From Lentinus brumalis (taxonomy: Eukaryota > Basidiomycota > Agaricomycetes > Polyporales > Polyporaceae), in contig MARA01000047.1 of the NCBI GenBank assembly GCA_001792895.1, positions 186,001-250,000 of the forward strand: a DNA stretch of 64,000 nucleotides. The letters run 5' to 3'. The notes under the pieces are model-generated. The model was not told where the DNA came from and did no database searches. It saw nothing but the letters and a program-made list of their open reading frames with translations. Positions 37,723 through 49,195 of this stretch are shown in pieces (the first letter of the stretch is position 1; every line of letters begins with the position of its first letter). The position numbers and the translations under genes were made by a program.

Positions 37723-37935
37723 ACGGAGGGCTCCATGGAGAGCCACGCGTGTCCGTCACAGCTGGGTCACAAGTGACTGACGCGCCGCCCCCGTGACCGT
37801 CCGTGCTCTCCGCCCTCCTCCCGCCGTCACGACGCTTTGGCCGCCACTCGTCGGCGACCTTCTGCACGCCATCATGGCCCGCACGCATCGCTCCTCGCTT
37901 AACTCCCTTCCACCACCACACGCCACTCGACCAGC

Positions 37936-38280
37936 ATGAATCTCCTCGAGCTCAACCACCTCCTCACCACGCACCCGAGGTCAACAAGCTTCTTCCTACT
38001 TGGAACGACCTTGTCCAATTCTGCGACCTCGTTTGGTGGCTGAAGGCTGAAATATTGGCCTCACGACCGCCGGGAGACGCCACTGCGCCACCCGCCCTGC
38101 CTGCACACGTTGGAGGATTCCTCGGCACTGTGTTCTCCCTCCCCATCGGAGATATCAAGCGGTTATGGGTCGTTCTTCGAGAGCTTGCCTGGGAGGACGA
38201 GAAGTCCGGTACTCTGCAGCAGCGCCGCGCGCACGCGCTGCTGCTGTTCTTCCTCAAGTATGGCAAGGAGTACGACCTAT
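37936..38280 (+). pseudogene. CxC5/CxC6-type KDZ transposase, 5' part, cut off by a transposon insertion
   Basis: This is the N-terminal exon of a KDZ transposase whose remainder begins at 54,889. From the ATG at 37,936 (M-N-L-L-E-L-N-H-L-L) the reading shifts at the CCC run 37,974-37,976: one extra base there joins it to the conserved frame N-K-L-L-P-T-W-N-D-L-V-Q-F ... I-K-R-L-W-V-V-L-R-E-L-A-W ... F-L-K-Y-G-K-E-Y-D-L. This matches the N-terminal domain that precedes CxC5 in fungal KDZ proteins. The exon stops in the middle of a codon at 38,280, precisely at the 8-bp target CGACCTAT of the inserted element. The continuing open frame to 38,405 is transposon sequence. Confidence 0.8.
38273..38280 (+). 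repeat. Target site duplication, left copy (CGACCTAT)
   Basis: Identical 8 bp occur immediately right of the insert at 54,828-54,835. In the uninterrupted gene this octamer ends the first exon, and the intron donor GTACGT follows it directly. Confidence 0.9.
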
Positions 38281-38312
38281 CACATACTGACAGTAGAATG
38301 TTACTGGGTTGT

Positions 38313-38350
38313 TGTCCCACCGGTGGACATTATACGCAGGTATTGCAGAG
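38313..38350 (+). repeat. Left terminal inverted repeat block of the younger element
   Basis: It contains TGTCCCACCGGTGGACATT (38,313-38,331) and TTGCAGAGG (38,342-38,350), which recur inverted at the right end with nearly equal distances to the target duplication. Confidence 0.65.
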
Positions 38351-39390
38351 GGCCCGGTACCAGCCGGTGAGCACGGAATACAGGCCGCGTCTTGTCGGCC
38401 GGTAGGTCGGACTACGGGTGTCCGGCGAACGGTGTTCTGACGCACTGTGGGGTGTGGTAAGAGGCTGTTGGCGGTCTGTACCTGGCGTGTAGCCTGTTCG
38501 AGGGTCCGGTTAATCGCGAATTGACATGCGGGCACGGCGATCGTGCTCCTATGGTTGACGCGGGTTCAGAGTTTCGTTCTAGAACCAGAACCATGCAGGG
38601 CAGGTGCTTATGATCCCGTAGAGGACCGGTGGGTGCGGTGTCTCGACGGACCCAGCGGGAAACAGTTCTCAATCTTAGATATCTGCCAGTGCATCATCTC
38701 GGCGAACACCTCACCGGCAACTGTGACCTGCGAGTACGCTGGGAAGGTATATATTGGGACCTAGGTCATGAATGGTTGATGAAAGCAGGGATGATCCCCG
38801 CTCTGCCTGCACAGCTACGGCATATGTTTGTCAACCTGTCAGTAATTGTCCAGGGGTCTGCTAGAGCTTCTGAGCGACACACAATTCAGATATTTGGGCA
38901 TATCAGAGCCCAGAACGCAGGAACCCCTTTGCTAAAATTTGGGAGGATCGACAATATGGTTGAGATGCATCTTCCACTCAGTCTAGCAACCATGCGAGGC
39001 TGTTCCCGTGTCTTCCGCGACTTTTATTGAAGACACACATTAGCCGAGTTTACTCACCGGCCGGTAGCGACACCGGGGCTACTGACCATGCAGCAATGCG
39101 CTGCGGCTCAATATGTCCCATTCTTTGGAGACTACATGCGTCAGGCTCTTGCACGCAGGGAATGCGGGTTCCGAGCATGTCTGATATTTACCGCTGCAGT
39201 CCGTAATATCCACTTACCTTCACACCGGCCGTCAGTGGTGATACATACGTACGCATACCGGCCGGTCGCGCAAAATAGAACATGTGGCTCATCGGCCGGT
39301 AGCATGAACTATATCGCGGCACATAGCATTCAGTTCATGAAGGGAATGAATCGGCCACATCATTGTTTATAGCGGCAGATATGAACTAAC
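38351..39390. other. Left subterminal region with CGGCCGGT motifs
   Basis: No gene is supportable in this 1 kb. CGGCCGGT or ACCGGCCGGT occurs at 38,395, 39,056, 39,257 and 39,293. At 39,250-39,264 the 15-mer TACGCATACCGGCCG is the exact reverse complement of the core of the 33-bp repeats at the right end. These look like subterminal protein-binding sites. Confidence 0.6.
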
Positions 39391-40550
39391 CTAGTCCTCC
39401 TCAGCGGACGAATCTCCTGCGCTCCTTACCGGCGAACCGGGTCCGTGCCCCAGCGGCATAGTGCGGCCGACCAGGGGCGGAGCCAAGTCGTCGGACGATG
39501 AACTGTAGCTGGTGGACGGCGAGGACACGGCATCGGCGTAATTCGTCGCTCCTGAGTGAATAACGAGCGGCGCATGTTGGTCCACGTCCGAAGCGTCTGC
39601 CGAGCCTGATAACATGGATGAGGAGGACGATTCGGCGTAGTGGGCGGTGCGACGGTGCGGGCCGGGGGATGAGAGGGGGGAGCGCTCTTCGGGGAATGTA
39701 GCTGCAGCGGATAGTGCCACGAGTGGAGCCAGATACGGCGAGGATTGCGTCGAATCGTCTGTGAAGCGTGCAAGGTCGTCCTCATCAGATGATAGAGTAT
39801 ACAGAGAATTGCCGACCAACGGCGGTTGGATATCGACCTCGTCAGAGCTATCGCCGCTCTCCGACGCATCATATCCTCCTGGCGACGCCGGACGCGCTTG
39901 GCTATGAAGCAGCGGTGCATCATATGGCTCCTGTTCGGAGCCAGATACGCTATCCAGCGACGACTCTGGCCGGCTATAAACTGCTTCATCATCGGAAGAC
40001 ATGGCAAACGGCTCCTCATAGGCTTCCCGGTCTGCTGCGTCCGTGCTGACTAAGGGTGCGGCCCATTTGGCGGACGGAGAGGATGATGCAACAGAGGCGC
40101 GTTCCGCATCACCCAGATTGCGGAGGTAGGATGGTGCGTCTGTCACAGGAGGTGTCGCCAGCGATAGTCCCTGAGGAACATTGTAAGCCATGCATCCATA
40201 CAGAGAGCACGATGAGCATTGTACTAGTACCTGGATGGGCCGGGACAGTATGCGCAATGCGGCCGTCTCGCCGCGCGGGGCAGACTCCTGGCTGGACGGC
40301 ATAGAGTAGGTTCCACTTCGTTGAGGGGAGATGCCGTGCTGTCCCACAAGGAAGCTGACTTGCGAAACCTCGGGAGATGGAGAGCGAATGCGGACACGGC
40401 GGATTGGACGGCTAGATTCCCCGGCTGCAAAGCGCGTGTCAGCAATCGTACAATACGCCATGGCGTAATACAATTACCAAACCAGACAGGATCGGATGAT
40501 GCCCGAGGCCGTTTGGGCAGATACTCGAAGTGACCTACAATTGAAGACAT
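39391..40550 (-). CDS. Acidic Ser/Asp-rich protein with repeated PLV motifs (transposon cargo)
   Basis: Three exons (40,550-40,478, 40,424-40,231, 40,170-39,391) give about 348 residues. The first intron (53 nt, GTAATT...TTTGCAG) is needed for frame; the second (60 nt, GTACTA...CCTCAG) keeps frame whether or not it is removed. The protein starts M-S-S-I-V-G-H-F-E-Y-L. After a short basic part (R-R-V-R-I-R-S-P-S-P) it becomes very rich in Ser and Asp, with six spaced motifs of the type A/P-P-L-V/L (A-P-L-V, D-A-P-L-L, Q-P-P-L-V, A-P-L-V, A-P-L-V, A-P-P-L-V). No enzyme domain, signal peptide or membrane segment is visible. A disordered nuclear or scaffolding factor is a guess. It is transcribed away from the Cys-cluster gene and has no frame breaks. 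Confidence 0.65.
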
Positions 40551-40849
40551 GTTAGCACCTGCAGTGCGCCGGTGTAATAACGGCTCACATCTACCCCTGC
40601 GCATTGTGGAAGGAATCGCGCGGAAGGGGCTCTTGTGGTCTTGTGCTCAAGCATGCATTGCTGGTGGGCAGATCTCCGAGATATCGGGCTCATCGGAGCA
40701 TGCTGCGCTGCAGCGTGGCAAACGGCCGCCGCCGCGCGCGTGCCTCCGGCGAGGCATGCACCGTTCCCCGCACCCTGCGTCCTCTTCTCCGAGCTTCTTC
40801 TCCCGCCTCTCTGTTGCTGTACTCGCACTCTGTGTCTATCTATCATTCT
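40551..40849. promoter_or_regulatory. Divergent promoter region between the acidic protein and Cys-cluster genes
   Basis: A 299-bp interval lies between two divergent start codons (40,550 minus, 40,850 plus) and presumably drives both genes. No clear TATA box was found. Confidence 0.5.
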
Positions 40850-43800
40850 ATGGCTACCCACACATCCTCCAAGACTAAGCCGGTCCCTCTCCCGGAGCCT
40901 ACGGAGACGCAAATCGCGGAGGCCAGTCTCTACGCTTCGGAGCTTCACTATGGCTACTACGAACGACCGAAGATTGGCAATCCGCTGCGCGGACGATGGG
41001 AGAAGTACTACAAGAAGAAGATAGTCAAACTTTGTATGTTGCTTGCCCAAGCTCAATTCACTGATCTTCCCCGATCGCTCTCGCCTGCGCATACCAGTCC
41101 AACGCTGTCGTGCTTGGAGTCCGCCCGGACATTGACTTCGAGGCTATACACCCTGACGGCGCAAAGTATCCCGCAGTAGATCCTCCTCCGACCGTTCCCC
41201 GCCTTGCCTACAAACCGACCAGACGGGGGCAAGTTCGCCTCGACTTCAATCCAGCTCCGTACAGCGGCTGGTGGAAGAGGTCGAAATCATGTGAGTAGAA
41301 GCATCCCCGTACGTCTTTCGTCCGGTCGCATGATGCAGTATCGTCTAGCAGCCGCGTCGAGAGCTACGCCAGCCACTGACTCCACGGATGCCGCCCCGTC
41401 AGGCAAGACTCCTGCTGCTACGCTACACAAAGCCCCGGCGAAGCTCATAGGACGCTCCCAGGAAGCCGGGAAGGGAGCGTCCTCTGCGGAGAGAACTCGT
41501 AAGGGGAAGGCCCGAGAGACGGCCACTGTGTCCTCTGCAAGCCCTGGCCCTTCCACGGCGGACGTCTCGCAAGAGGAGGGCGAGCATACCGGAGGTGCGT
41601 CGCGGGGCCGCGGCTCAGGGCGGGTTACGCGAGCATCCTCGAGAGCACCCTCCATGCCGCCGCCCGAGGAGAAGTCCCGCGAGCCCTCTGCAACGTCCGC
41701 AAGCAAGCGGCGAAAGACGAGCGATGCCCATGACGGCCCAATCAAGAAAGCGAAGCGTTATGACATCCCGGAGGAGCCCGACTTCGCCGAGGAATCTATC
41801 CGGCCTGGCTGGCTGCTTCACGTACGTCTCCCGCTGCGATAATCCGTATCGGGGCTGACATCGCCGCCGCAGCCTGATCCCTGTGAGAGGTGCCAGAGTT
41901 CGAGCGCAAACCCGGAGAGCAAGTGCTACTACAGCCCATTCGCCGGGGCCGTATGTCACTGGTGCAGCAAGAACAAGGCGAAGTGCACGCACTCCATCCC
42001 CCCTCTTGGAAAGAACAAACTCCTCGCGGGTTACTTGACGTGGAGGTACGTGAAGCAAACCGAGGACCCCAAGACTTACGGTGATCCTGTCGATCCTGCC
42101 ACCGTCGTCAAGCTTTTCAAGGAGGCCGGCGTACCCTCGTGGTTCAAGGAGCAGTTCGATGCAGCCACTGACTATGACCGCGGTGACCCCGACTACACTC
42201 CAGATCTCCAGCCGTCTTTGGCCAGTCGTCGCCGGAGCAAGAAGTCGCAGAGAGGCGCATCGCCAGCGCAGGCTCCGCCACCTCCTACCCAACGCACACG
42301 CGGAAAGGGACGGTCGATGTCAGTGGCTTCAAGCGATGCTGGTACCGCCATGGATGTCGATGCTGCGTCGGATGTAGCACCTTCGGGTTCAGATGGCTCG
42401 GGACGCCATGGTCAGATGGAGGTTGCGAGGGACGTGCCCAGCGACACTGATACACCGAGGCTGGGGGATGCCTTGCAGAGCAGCGGTGGACTTGAAGCTA
42501 TGTACCGGATGCGCTCGACTCCCATCACTCCCGGGGGAAACGCAGGAGCAGCGCGGGCCAATGCCACACCACGTCTGGCTGCCAGCGAGCAGCGGATGAT
42601 CCCACCAGAGATTGCAGGTGCGTTCCCCATAGCACGAAATGTGTTCCGCGGTGCTAACGGCTCGCACGAACACGGTAGATTCCTGGCGTTCGATAACATC
42701 ACGGCTGTCACCTCCCAGCACGCGCGCGCATGCGCCGGACGATGTCGGACAGCCGACGACCCTCACGGAGTACATCGCGCTCCGTCACCCCATCCCCGCC
42801 GCCGCTCCAAGAGCTCCCGGAGACATCGGAATACCTCCACAGGCCCATCGCCCCCGGACGCCGCCAGGATCCATATTCCGGGTCGGGCGTGAGACTCGGG
42901 AGTTTGTTGATCGCTACTCCCGCGATGCATGGCATCTGGAGGCCGTAACAATGCACATGAACCTCGTCCACAACATGCTGATAGAGCTGCGCACACGGCT
43001 CGGTGCTCGTCGCGATGCACTGGGAACGCGGGTCTCTCTGGGAGATTCACCTACGGACGCGGTGGAGGAGCTCGTCGCCCATGCTGAGGGCATCATAGAC
43101 GACTCTGGACTCATTGGCGATGCACTCGGCGGCCTACTCGACGTTCTCACGGACGTCTTTCACTCGCTGCGGCTGGTCATTCCCGCCTCAGGCTACGGCG
43201 CGCCCCTGGTCGAGCTCTTGGATACACTGCACCAGCTTCGTGCATTGTACTCGGAGAGCTGGGAGAAGTACGATGCGGTGCATCGCTCACTCGATCCGCT
43301 CTGGGATGAGGTCCGGCGAGTGGCTGCCATCGGCCAGACACTCTCCGCACGATGTGACGCCCTACCGGATGATTGTACTGCTGCGGTGGAGCCTTTACTG
43401 CGTGAGTACAACGCCGCCATCGGGCTGCAATTGGCGGAGCTGCGCGAGGGGATAGCGCAGCCATTAGGGCGCATCATTGCGGTGCTCGAGGGGCAGGGAG
43501 ACATAACGGAGGATCGAGCGATCGCCATTCGCTCGGCGATCCAGGACGTGGTGCACGCGTTCGCCGGCTCTCGGATGGATATCGACACTGCTTCTCCGCC
43601 CGCTAGCCCTGTCCCACCGCCGATCCAGGCTGTCGCAGTCGTTGGCACTGCGCTGTCCGATTCCGTCGTAGGTCCAACCATGCCGTCAGTCGATGACTGC
43701 CTTGCGGCTCTGGCGTCGCTCTCCATCCGCGTCGATGCTCTTGAGAAGGATGCGTTGGACAGCAAACCCACCGCTGCGACAAGTACGCCCTCCTCCGACA

Positions 43801-44057
43801 TCAACTTGCAGGTGTACCTTGACAAGATAGGACTTACTGCTGACGTTCTGGAAAGCCTGATCGAAATGGCGAACGCGGAGGACGAGGACGAGGACGAGGA
43901 GGCGGACGATGCCGAGAATGAGGACGCGCAGGACGCGGAGGAGGATGCAGCTGTTGAGCAGCAGTCGGAGGAGGAGGGAGAAATATCGCCGGTTCTTTCG
44001 GGCAGAGCCCCAGGTCGCACAAGGAGCGGTCAGTCAGGACCCCGTGGTATTCGGTAG
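40850..44057 (+). CDS. Large Cys-cluster nuclear protein with acidic tail (transposon cargo)
   Basis: Coding pieces lie at 40,850-41,033, 41,098-41,290, 41,339-41,821, 41,873-42,674 and 42,719-44,057. In order they encode a short N-terminus (M-A-T-H-T-S-S-K), V-V-L-G-V-R-P-D-I-D-F, a basic Ser/Ala-rich linker, then R-P-G-W-L-L-H and a cysteine cluster: C-E-R-C, K-C, C-H-W-C and K-C about 35 residues long, suggestive of a fungal Zn-binding DNA-contact motif. A second disordered linker leads to a long helical region and a very acidic E/D tail ending at 44,057. One base seems missing in the C5 run 42,851-42,855; adding it joins the last two frames. The first two splice sites look canonical but do not keep phase, so the 5' model is uncertain. 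Role unknown; possibly chromatin or target recognition for the element. Confidence 0.65.
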
Positions 44058-44118
44058 CGGACATCAGGTTTGACTTGCGGGATAATACATTTCTACTGAA
44101 CTATGAAATGGAATACAA

Positions 44119-47100
44119 CTAGCCGCGTCGCTTGCCCTTAGTGTGCCTTGCCTTCTTCTTGGCTGGACTCTGTGGGGATCGCTGCACCTGCGGTACACGG
44201 CTGCGGCTGCGCGTGCGGGGCACCGGTGCATTCGCCGCAGCCTCGGCGAGCTGCCTACGGGTGCGCGGTTCAACCTGCGTCGTGGGTAGTGCCGATACGG
44301 CCGTACTGCGAGCGCGCTTTCGCTGACCAGGGCCAGTGCTGCTGCTGCTCGCTGGTGCATTCACAGCAGAGGTACTTGGCATAGGCAAGTCTCGAGCGGC
44401 GGTCACAACGGCTGAACCGCTACGCAGTGTCTCCTCAATGAACTGCGCGTCCTCTTCATCCTCGTCAGCATCATCGTCCGCCGCCGGCGTGTGTTCACGA
44501 GTCTGCATAGTACTTGCAGTCATAGGTGCTCCATTGGCCGACCCTGAGGTAGACGTCAGCTCGGTGAGTGTGCTCTCGGAGAACGGCCCATGTGCATAGC
44601 TCAGAGGGGTGGCAGGACCCGCATCCACGTCCATAGGTGATTCGGCGCCGTCGTGGGATGCGTCGGATGGTGCAGCGGTAGCCTGAGGGGATGGGGAGCG
44701 TGGCGGGGTGGTGCCCGGAGGCGTGGTGGGCGAGCTCCATCCGGAGTAGGTGGTAGCAGCGTCCGCAACACCTGTTACAAGGAGGGGAGCAATGCCTGCG
44801 GAGAGTGATGAGTCCGAGGAGTCCCCGCTCTCGCTGCTATCGGAGCCATGCACGGAGCGGGCATCCTGCTGTCCGGTGGTGTGCATAGGACTAGCCAGGA
44901 TGATCGGACCACCGGTGAACTGTCTGATGTCGGACGGGGTACTGCTGTGATCACAGCCTGCGAGGCGAGGGGAGGATGGTGGCACGCAGCTGGTACCTTG
45001 AGCCTGCTGTGCGGGCAGGAAGGGCATACCCTCCTGCGGCTCCGCTGCGTCCTGAATTGCCGCGACAGCTCGGCGAGGCATTGGCTTGTGAAACGCACGG
45101 CTACAGGCATCCAGGAGAGAATCCGACATGGACATGAGTAGGTTACTGCCTGCGAAGTAAGGCGGATACTCGTCGGGCATGTTCTCATCATCCTCGATCT
45201 CCGTGACAAGGATGATATCTCGGAGCAGCAGTCCCATTGCTAGGCAGTAACCCTGAATCGCTCCGGCGGATGCACCGAGCCGTACACCGTTGCTGAGATA
45301 CTCCTGTAGTGCCGAGAGGTACTTGCGGTCCTGATGTACATCGATTGGTGTGAACGCCGTCCGATGTGTCCACGAAGCCCACGAAGCGTAGGGCCCAGTT
45401 GCAGGCACTGTGGTACGAATCTACAAGCAGGGTAAGCATGTGTACTATGTTGAAATCATCGCCGAGGGACATACCTTCTCCGATGCACGTTCAAGCATGG
45501 ATAGATACGCCGCATGACTCGTCACCTGGCTCAGAAACAGCCACCGCTCATCGGGCGTCGTGGAAAACGCTGCGGGAGCTCGGAGGACACCAGTAAGGTT
45601 GAGCCGGGGAGACGGCTGTCTGCGCACCCGTGGTGGTGTTCGCTTCAACTTCGGTTTCTTCGATGGTCCAGCAGCCGCAGGAAGCCCATCAAAGAAGTCG
45701 TCGCTACCCTCCACAAGCTCGTCCTCTTCCTGAAAACCAAGCTCCTCCGGGTCATCGTCGCCTGAATCTGACTTGGAGAACGCAGCGCACGTGAGATCAA
45801 CGTACTCTTCACGGCCATCGGTATACTGCGCCTCGTCCGACTCCTCACCAGCCGCAACACGCTTGCCCTTGCCCTTCCTTCTCTTCCCCAATTTCTGCGA
45901 CTTGCTGGCAGCCTTCTCTGCTCTCTCCGCATCGTTCGCCGCCTTCTTCTCCGCACGCTCCCGAGCCTTACGCTCCTTCTCCGCTGCCTTGCGAGCCTTT
46001 GGCGACGTTGCCGACGTGGACGGCACCGACGGCTTGGAAGTGGCGGACCGCTTGGAGATGGCTGATGGCTTTGAAGACGCCTCAGGGAGGGGGCTCCGAG
46101 CAGGGCTGGTTGTGGTGGCTTTGCGGGCATTCGGAGGATATACTGGACGTTTCTTACGCGCGGGAGGCGGAGGGGAGGTGGGGCGAGCATCATATGTAGC
46201 CTTATGAAACTTCCAGTTGGGGTTTTTGCCGGTACAGTACTGGCGAAAGCGGAAGTAACGAGGTGCGCTGCCGTCAGAAGGGTGCTCCATAGCTATGACA
46301 TGGCGGAAGAAAGTAATGAGGTCTTCCTCCGCGATATGACTAGGGTCGGTGAAGCGGAAGCCAACGGGAAGCATGCCGTCTTCGAAGAACTTGTCTTGGT
46401 GAGCACGCAGAGCGGCCCATGGGACGAACGCAACCTGAAAGCCTCTAGCGCAACCTGTTTATAAATTCGACGCACGTTCAATCGGAGTCGTAGGGATACA
46501 AAGGCGTGTACGTGTACTGACTGTAGTGATTACGCATATACTGGCGGAACACGTCAATCCGCTGCAGATACGAGAACGCCCGCCCGCTGTCATCTCCAAC
46601 AAGAATTGGCGTGCCATCGTCATACTCCTCGAATGCAAACTCCACGGGGACACGGCGCGTTGTCTCGGGAGCCGGCTGCTCCGCGGAATCGGCGTCGGGA
46701 AGGATCCAAGGCTGGAAGAACTTCCTGAAAGTCCTCCGTAGCTCGCGGTCCCAGTCATTGCTGTCGGTGTATTCGGGCCGTCGAGCCTCTCCCTTTTCAG
46801 CGCGCTCGTTGATCAGCTCGGACGTATCATAGCTATTGCAACATGGGTCAGTGGGATATATGTAAGGAGAGTGGAGGGTGCACGTACCGAATGCCCTGGG
46901 GATCGTCTTCGCCGTTCGGGCATAGACCGTATATGATGATTGGCATGCGGCACTGCTCCCAGAACAGCGTGGTTGTGGTGCGCATCCATGAGATTGCGCG
47001 TCGATGGGCAATACTATCTGAGAATGAGATTCAACGAAACAGAGTGAAGGGAGACTGGGGACATACGATGGGGGGAGAGCGACATCGGGGCCCTCGCGGT

Positions 47101-47600
47101 TCCACTGCAGTGCCTTCTCCTCATATGCTTCACGTTCCTCGTCGGTCAGCGAGCGCCATAGCTCACGGCGACAGGCGTTCCATGTCGGGAGGGAGTGCTC
47201 AGCAGAGGTAGGACGCTCTGCGACGGCAGCCTTGATCTCATCGCGGTGCAGGACTTCGTACACGCTTTCCCCCTTGTACGCCCGGTTGACGCGCAGGGGC
47301 AGACGAGCCTTCTTGGCCTGGGACCGATTATTGAACCAGTTGCGGACCTTCTGAGCACACACAATACGTCAACATGTAGTGTGCAAGATGAGGAAGCTCG
47401 TGACGCACCCCGCATAGTGATTCCAAGCACAGCTTGTACTCAGGGCTCTCCGACTCTTGGATCCCGCGCTCGGAGAGAAGATGACGAGCGCACACCTCGA
47501 CGAAAGAGTCCTTCTCCTTGTTGGGCGTGGTACGGTACGCAGCTTGACGAGGTTCGAGGTACGACTCCTCGTTCTCCGGAAGCCGAGTGGGACGAACCAT
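44119..47600 (-). CDS. Homeodomain-like nuclear protein, about 1,064 residues (transposon cargo)
   Basis: Six exons fit perfectly: 47,600-47,409, 47,350-47,067, 47,013-46,888, 46,832-46,522, 46,454-45,475 and 45,420-44,119, with introns of 53-67 nt, all in phase. Residues about 25-80 resemble a homeodomain, ending in the recognition-helix pattern K-V-R-N-W-F-N-N-R-S-Q-A-K-K; the W-F-x-N-x-R core is the hallmark. A helical segment with R-R-E-L-W-R-S-L-T-D-E-E-R follows. The middle contains a long Lys/Glu/Ala-rich coiled-coil-like stretch and acidic patches; the C-terminus is Ser/Pro-rich and ends in a basic K-K-K-A-R-H-T-K-G-K-R-R, probably a nuclear signal. It likely binds DNA, perhaps the element's own repeats. 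It is divergent from the TET gene and convergent with the Cys-cluster gene (61 bp apart). No breaks: the best-preserved gene of the element. Confidence 0.8.
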
Positions 47601-47865
47601 AGCGTGAAGAGTGAGAGGGTGTCACAAGGCAGATAGCGGGAGGGGAAAACCTGAGAGGTAGCAAGTCTCCGACGCATACTTATGGGCGATCGGCCGGTGA
47701 ACCACAACAGGCAAGTGCCGCCCGGGCCGGCTTTCCGTGCACAATTTCCATGCTGTGCTCTTATCGCATTTGGCCTCCCATGCAGCACGACCTTCGCACT
47801 TGTGTCTTTCAACACCCCCTCACCACTGGTCACATTTGAGTCTTGACTTTTCTCTACCTCACTCC
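47601..47865. promoter_or_regulatory. Bidirectional promoter shared by the homeodomain-like and TET/JBP genes
   Basis: The interval of 265 bp separates divergent start codons at 47,600 (-) and 47,866 (+). It contains one CGGCCGGT at 47,691-47,698, the core of the motif repeated at the element's ends, so a protein that binds the ends might also regulate these genes. This is inference from motif sharing. Confidence 0.5.
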
Positions 47866-49195
47866 ATGACGACTCCCATTGAAGACTCAATATTACCGAC
47901 GACCAGTGCTCAGACGGTCGTCTACATGGAGGCCTTGTACAACCACACCCTTGCTATCGCGCAACAGTCGGGCATCTTCCGGGCCCGCTATACTGTCCCT
48001 GAGCCCCGCCGACCATGTCTGATGACCTTAGACGTGACTGCCAAGAGGCCGTGAAGGTCCTCGTGCGTGCAGTTCAGACTAAGTGTGCGTACCCTCGTGC
48101 TCTGCGCAAGATTCGTGCTCACAACAATATCAGACGCAGTGACCTGGGATGCCCATCGATACGCGGATCATGTGGGAAGAGCTGCAGTGCTAAATATCCC
48201 CGAAGAAGACAAACGGCTGCTGCGATACCCACCGCTTGTTCCAGTTGGGGAGATCACCGCGGGCGACCGTTATTACGGTCTCATCGACCATCCAGCGATA
48301 ATCACTGACTGCCACGGTAACATCATGCTCTGGTCCCTGCCCCACATTCTTTCCGAGGCCAGGCAGGTCCGTATCTCAAAATCTGAGTCAGATGGAGCGT
48401 ATCAATTACTAACGGGGTATTCAGCAAACCATCCTCGAGGCTACCCGGCATGTCGAGGGCCGTCTGGTGACCCAGGAGGATCCGGAGAATGGAACGCCAG
48501 GCCAGAAGTGGCGCAGCTCCGACCGGTTCTTTACAGATGGCCACCAGTGGTCATCTGGGATCACGTACTTCTCCGCCGGCTGGTTTGCGCAAGGGCAGAA
48601 GGTGCGTGGTAGTGCACGGTGATCGCACTGAGTGCTTGGAGCTGACTGATATGTCTGATAGGGAGACAATTGCCGGCCACGCTCCACAGACTTCGTCCGT
48701 CTTCCAGAGGGCAAAGCCTGGATGGCCGCCATGGAGGAGACCGGCGGACTGCTCGATGGTATCCTGGCTATTGCACACCCTGCGCAATACAAGGCAGGTG
48801 TGGCCGTCCGAGAACGCCTCGCCGAACGTCTCCCAGACCTTCGAGAACACATCAAGCTATGGCCCACGGTGTTCAACGCGGCGCAAGTCTCGGTGAACCG
48901 CATGAGTATCCACCATCGGGACGCCACCGGACGCCCCGGCTGGCTTGACATGCTCCTCACCCTCGGGAGCTACGGTGAGCATGGTGTTATGGTCTTCCGC
49001 AACATCGGGGCTACCGTACCATTCGATGCCGGCTCAGTTGTTCTTGCGAACTCGCGTGTGGTCACACATGCAGTCCCGCAGGTTCCGGCGGATCGTATCG
49101 CCTATGCGCTTTTTATGGTGGACACCGTGCATGAGTGGGTTCGAGTAGAAGACCCCGGATGGTCCAAAGAGGCTGACCGCCGAAGCCTCAAATAG
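47866..49195 (+). CDS. TET/JBP-type 2-oxoglutarate/Fe(II) dioxygenase (5-methylcytosine oxidase family)
   Basis: Enzymes of this family oxidise 5-methylcytosine (or thymine in JBP) in DNA using Fe(II) and 2-oxoglutarate; this one would act in the nucleus. Exons 47,866-48,084, 48,134-48,366, 48,425-48,601 and 48,662-49,195 (introns 49, 58 and 60 nt) give about 387 residues. The C-terminal double-st​randed beta-helix shows the iron site H-R-D in S-I-H-H-R-D-A-T-G, the segment G-W-L-D-M-L-L-T-L-G, the distal His in V-V-T-H-A-V-P and the 2-oxoglutarate-binding Arg in D-R-I-A-Y-A-L-F-M. One base is missing in the C4 run 48,004-48,007; with it the N-terminus joins in frame and every splice keeps phase. 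Without it the protein ends before the catalytic domain. TET/JBP genes riding on KDZ transposons are known in basidiomycetes. Activity is not shown by sequence alone. Confidence 0.85.

Noticed and set aside
37803..37935. Extended start for the CxC5/CxC6 transposase at 37,803
   Set aside because: The upstream residues (M-L-S-A-L-L-P-P) are unlike the family and overlap the presumed end region. The ATG at 37,936 plus one missing base in a CCC run gives the expected N-terminus.
38281..38405. Continuation of the transposase frame beyond 38,280 as real coding sequence
   Set aside because: It begins exactly after the 8-bp duplication and belongs to the inserted element; the true continuation is at 54,889.
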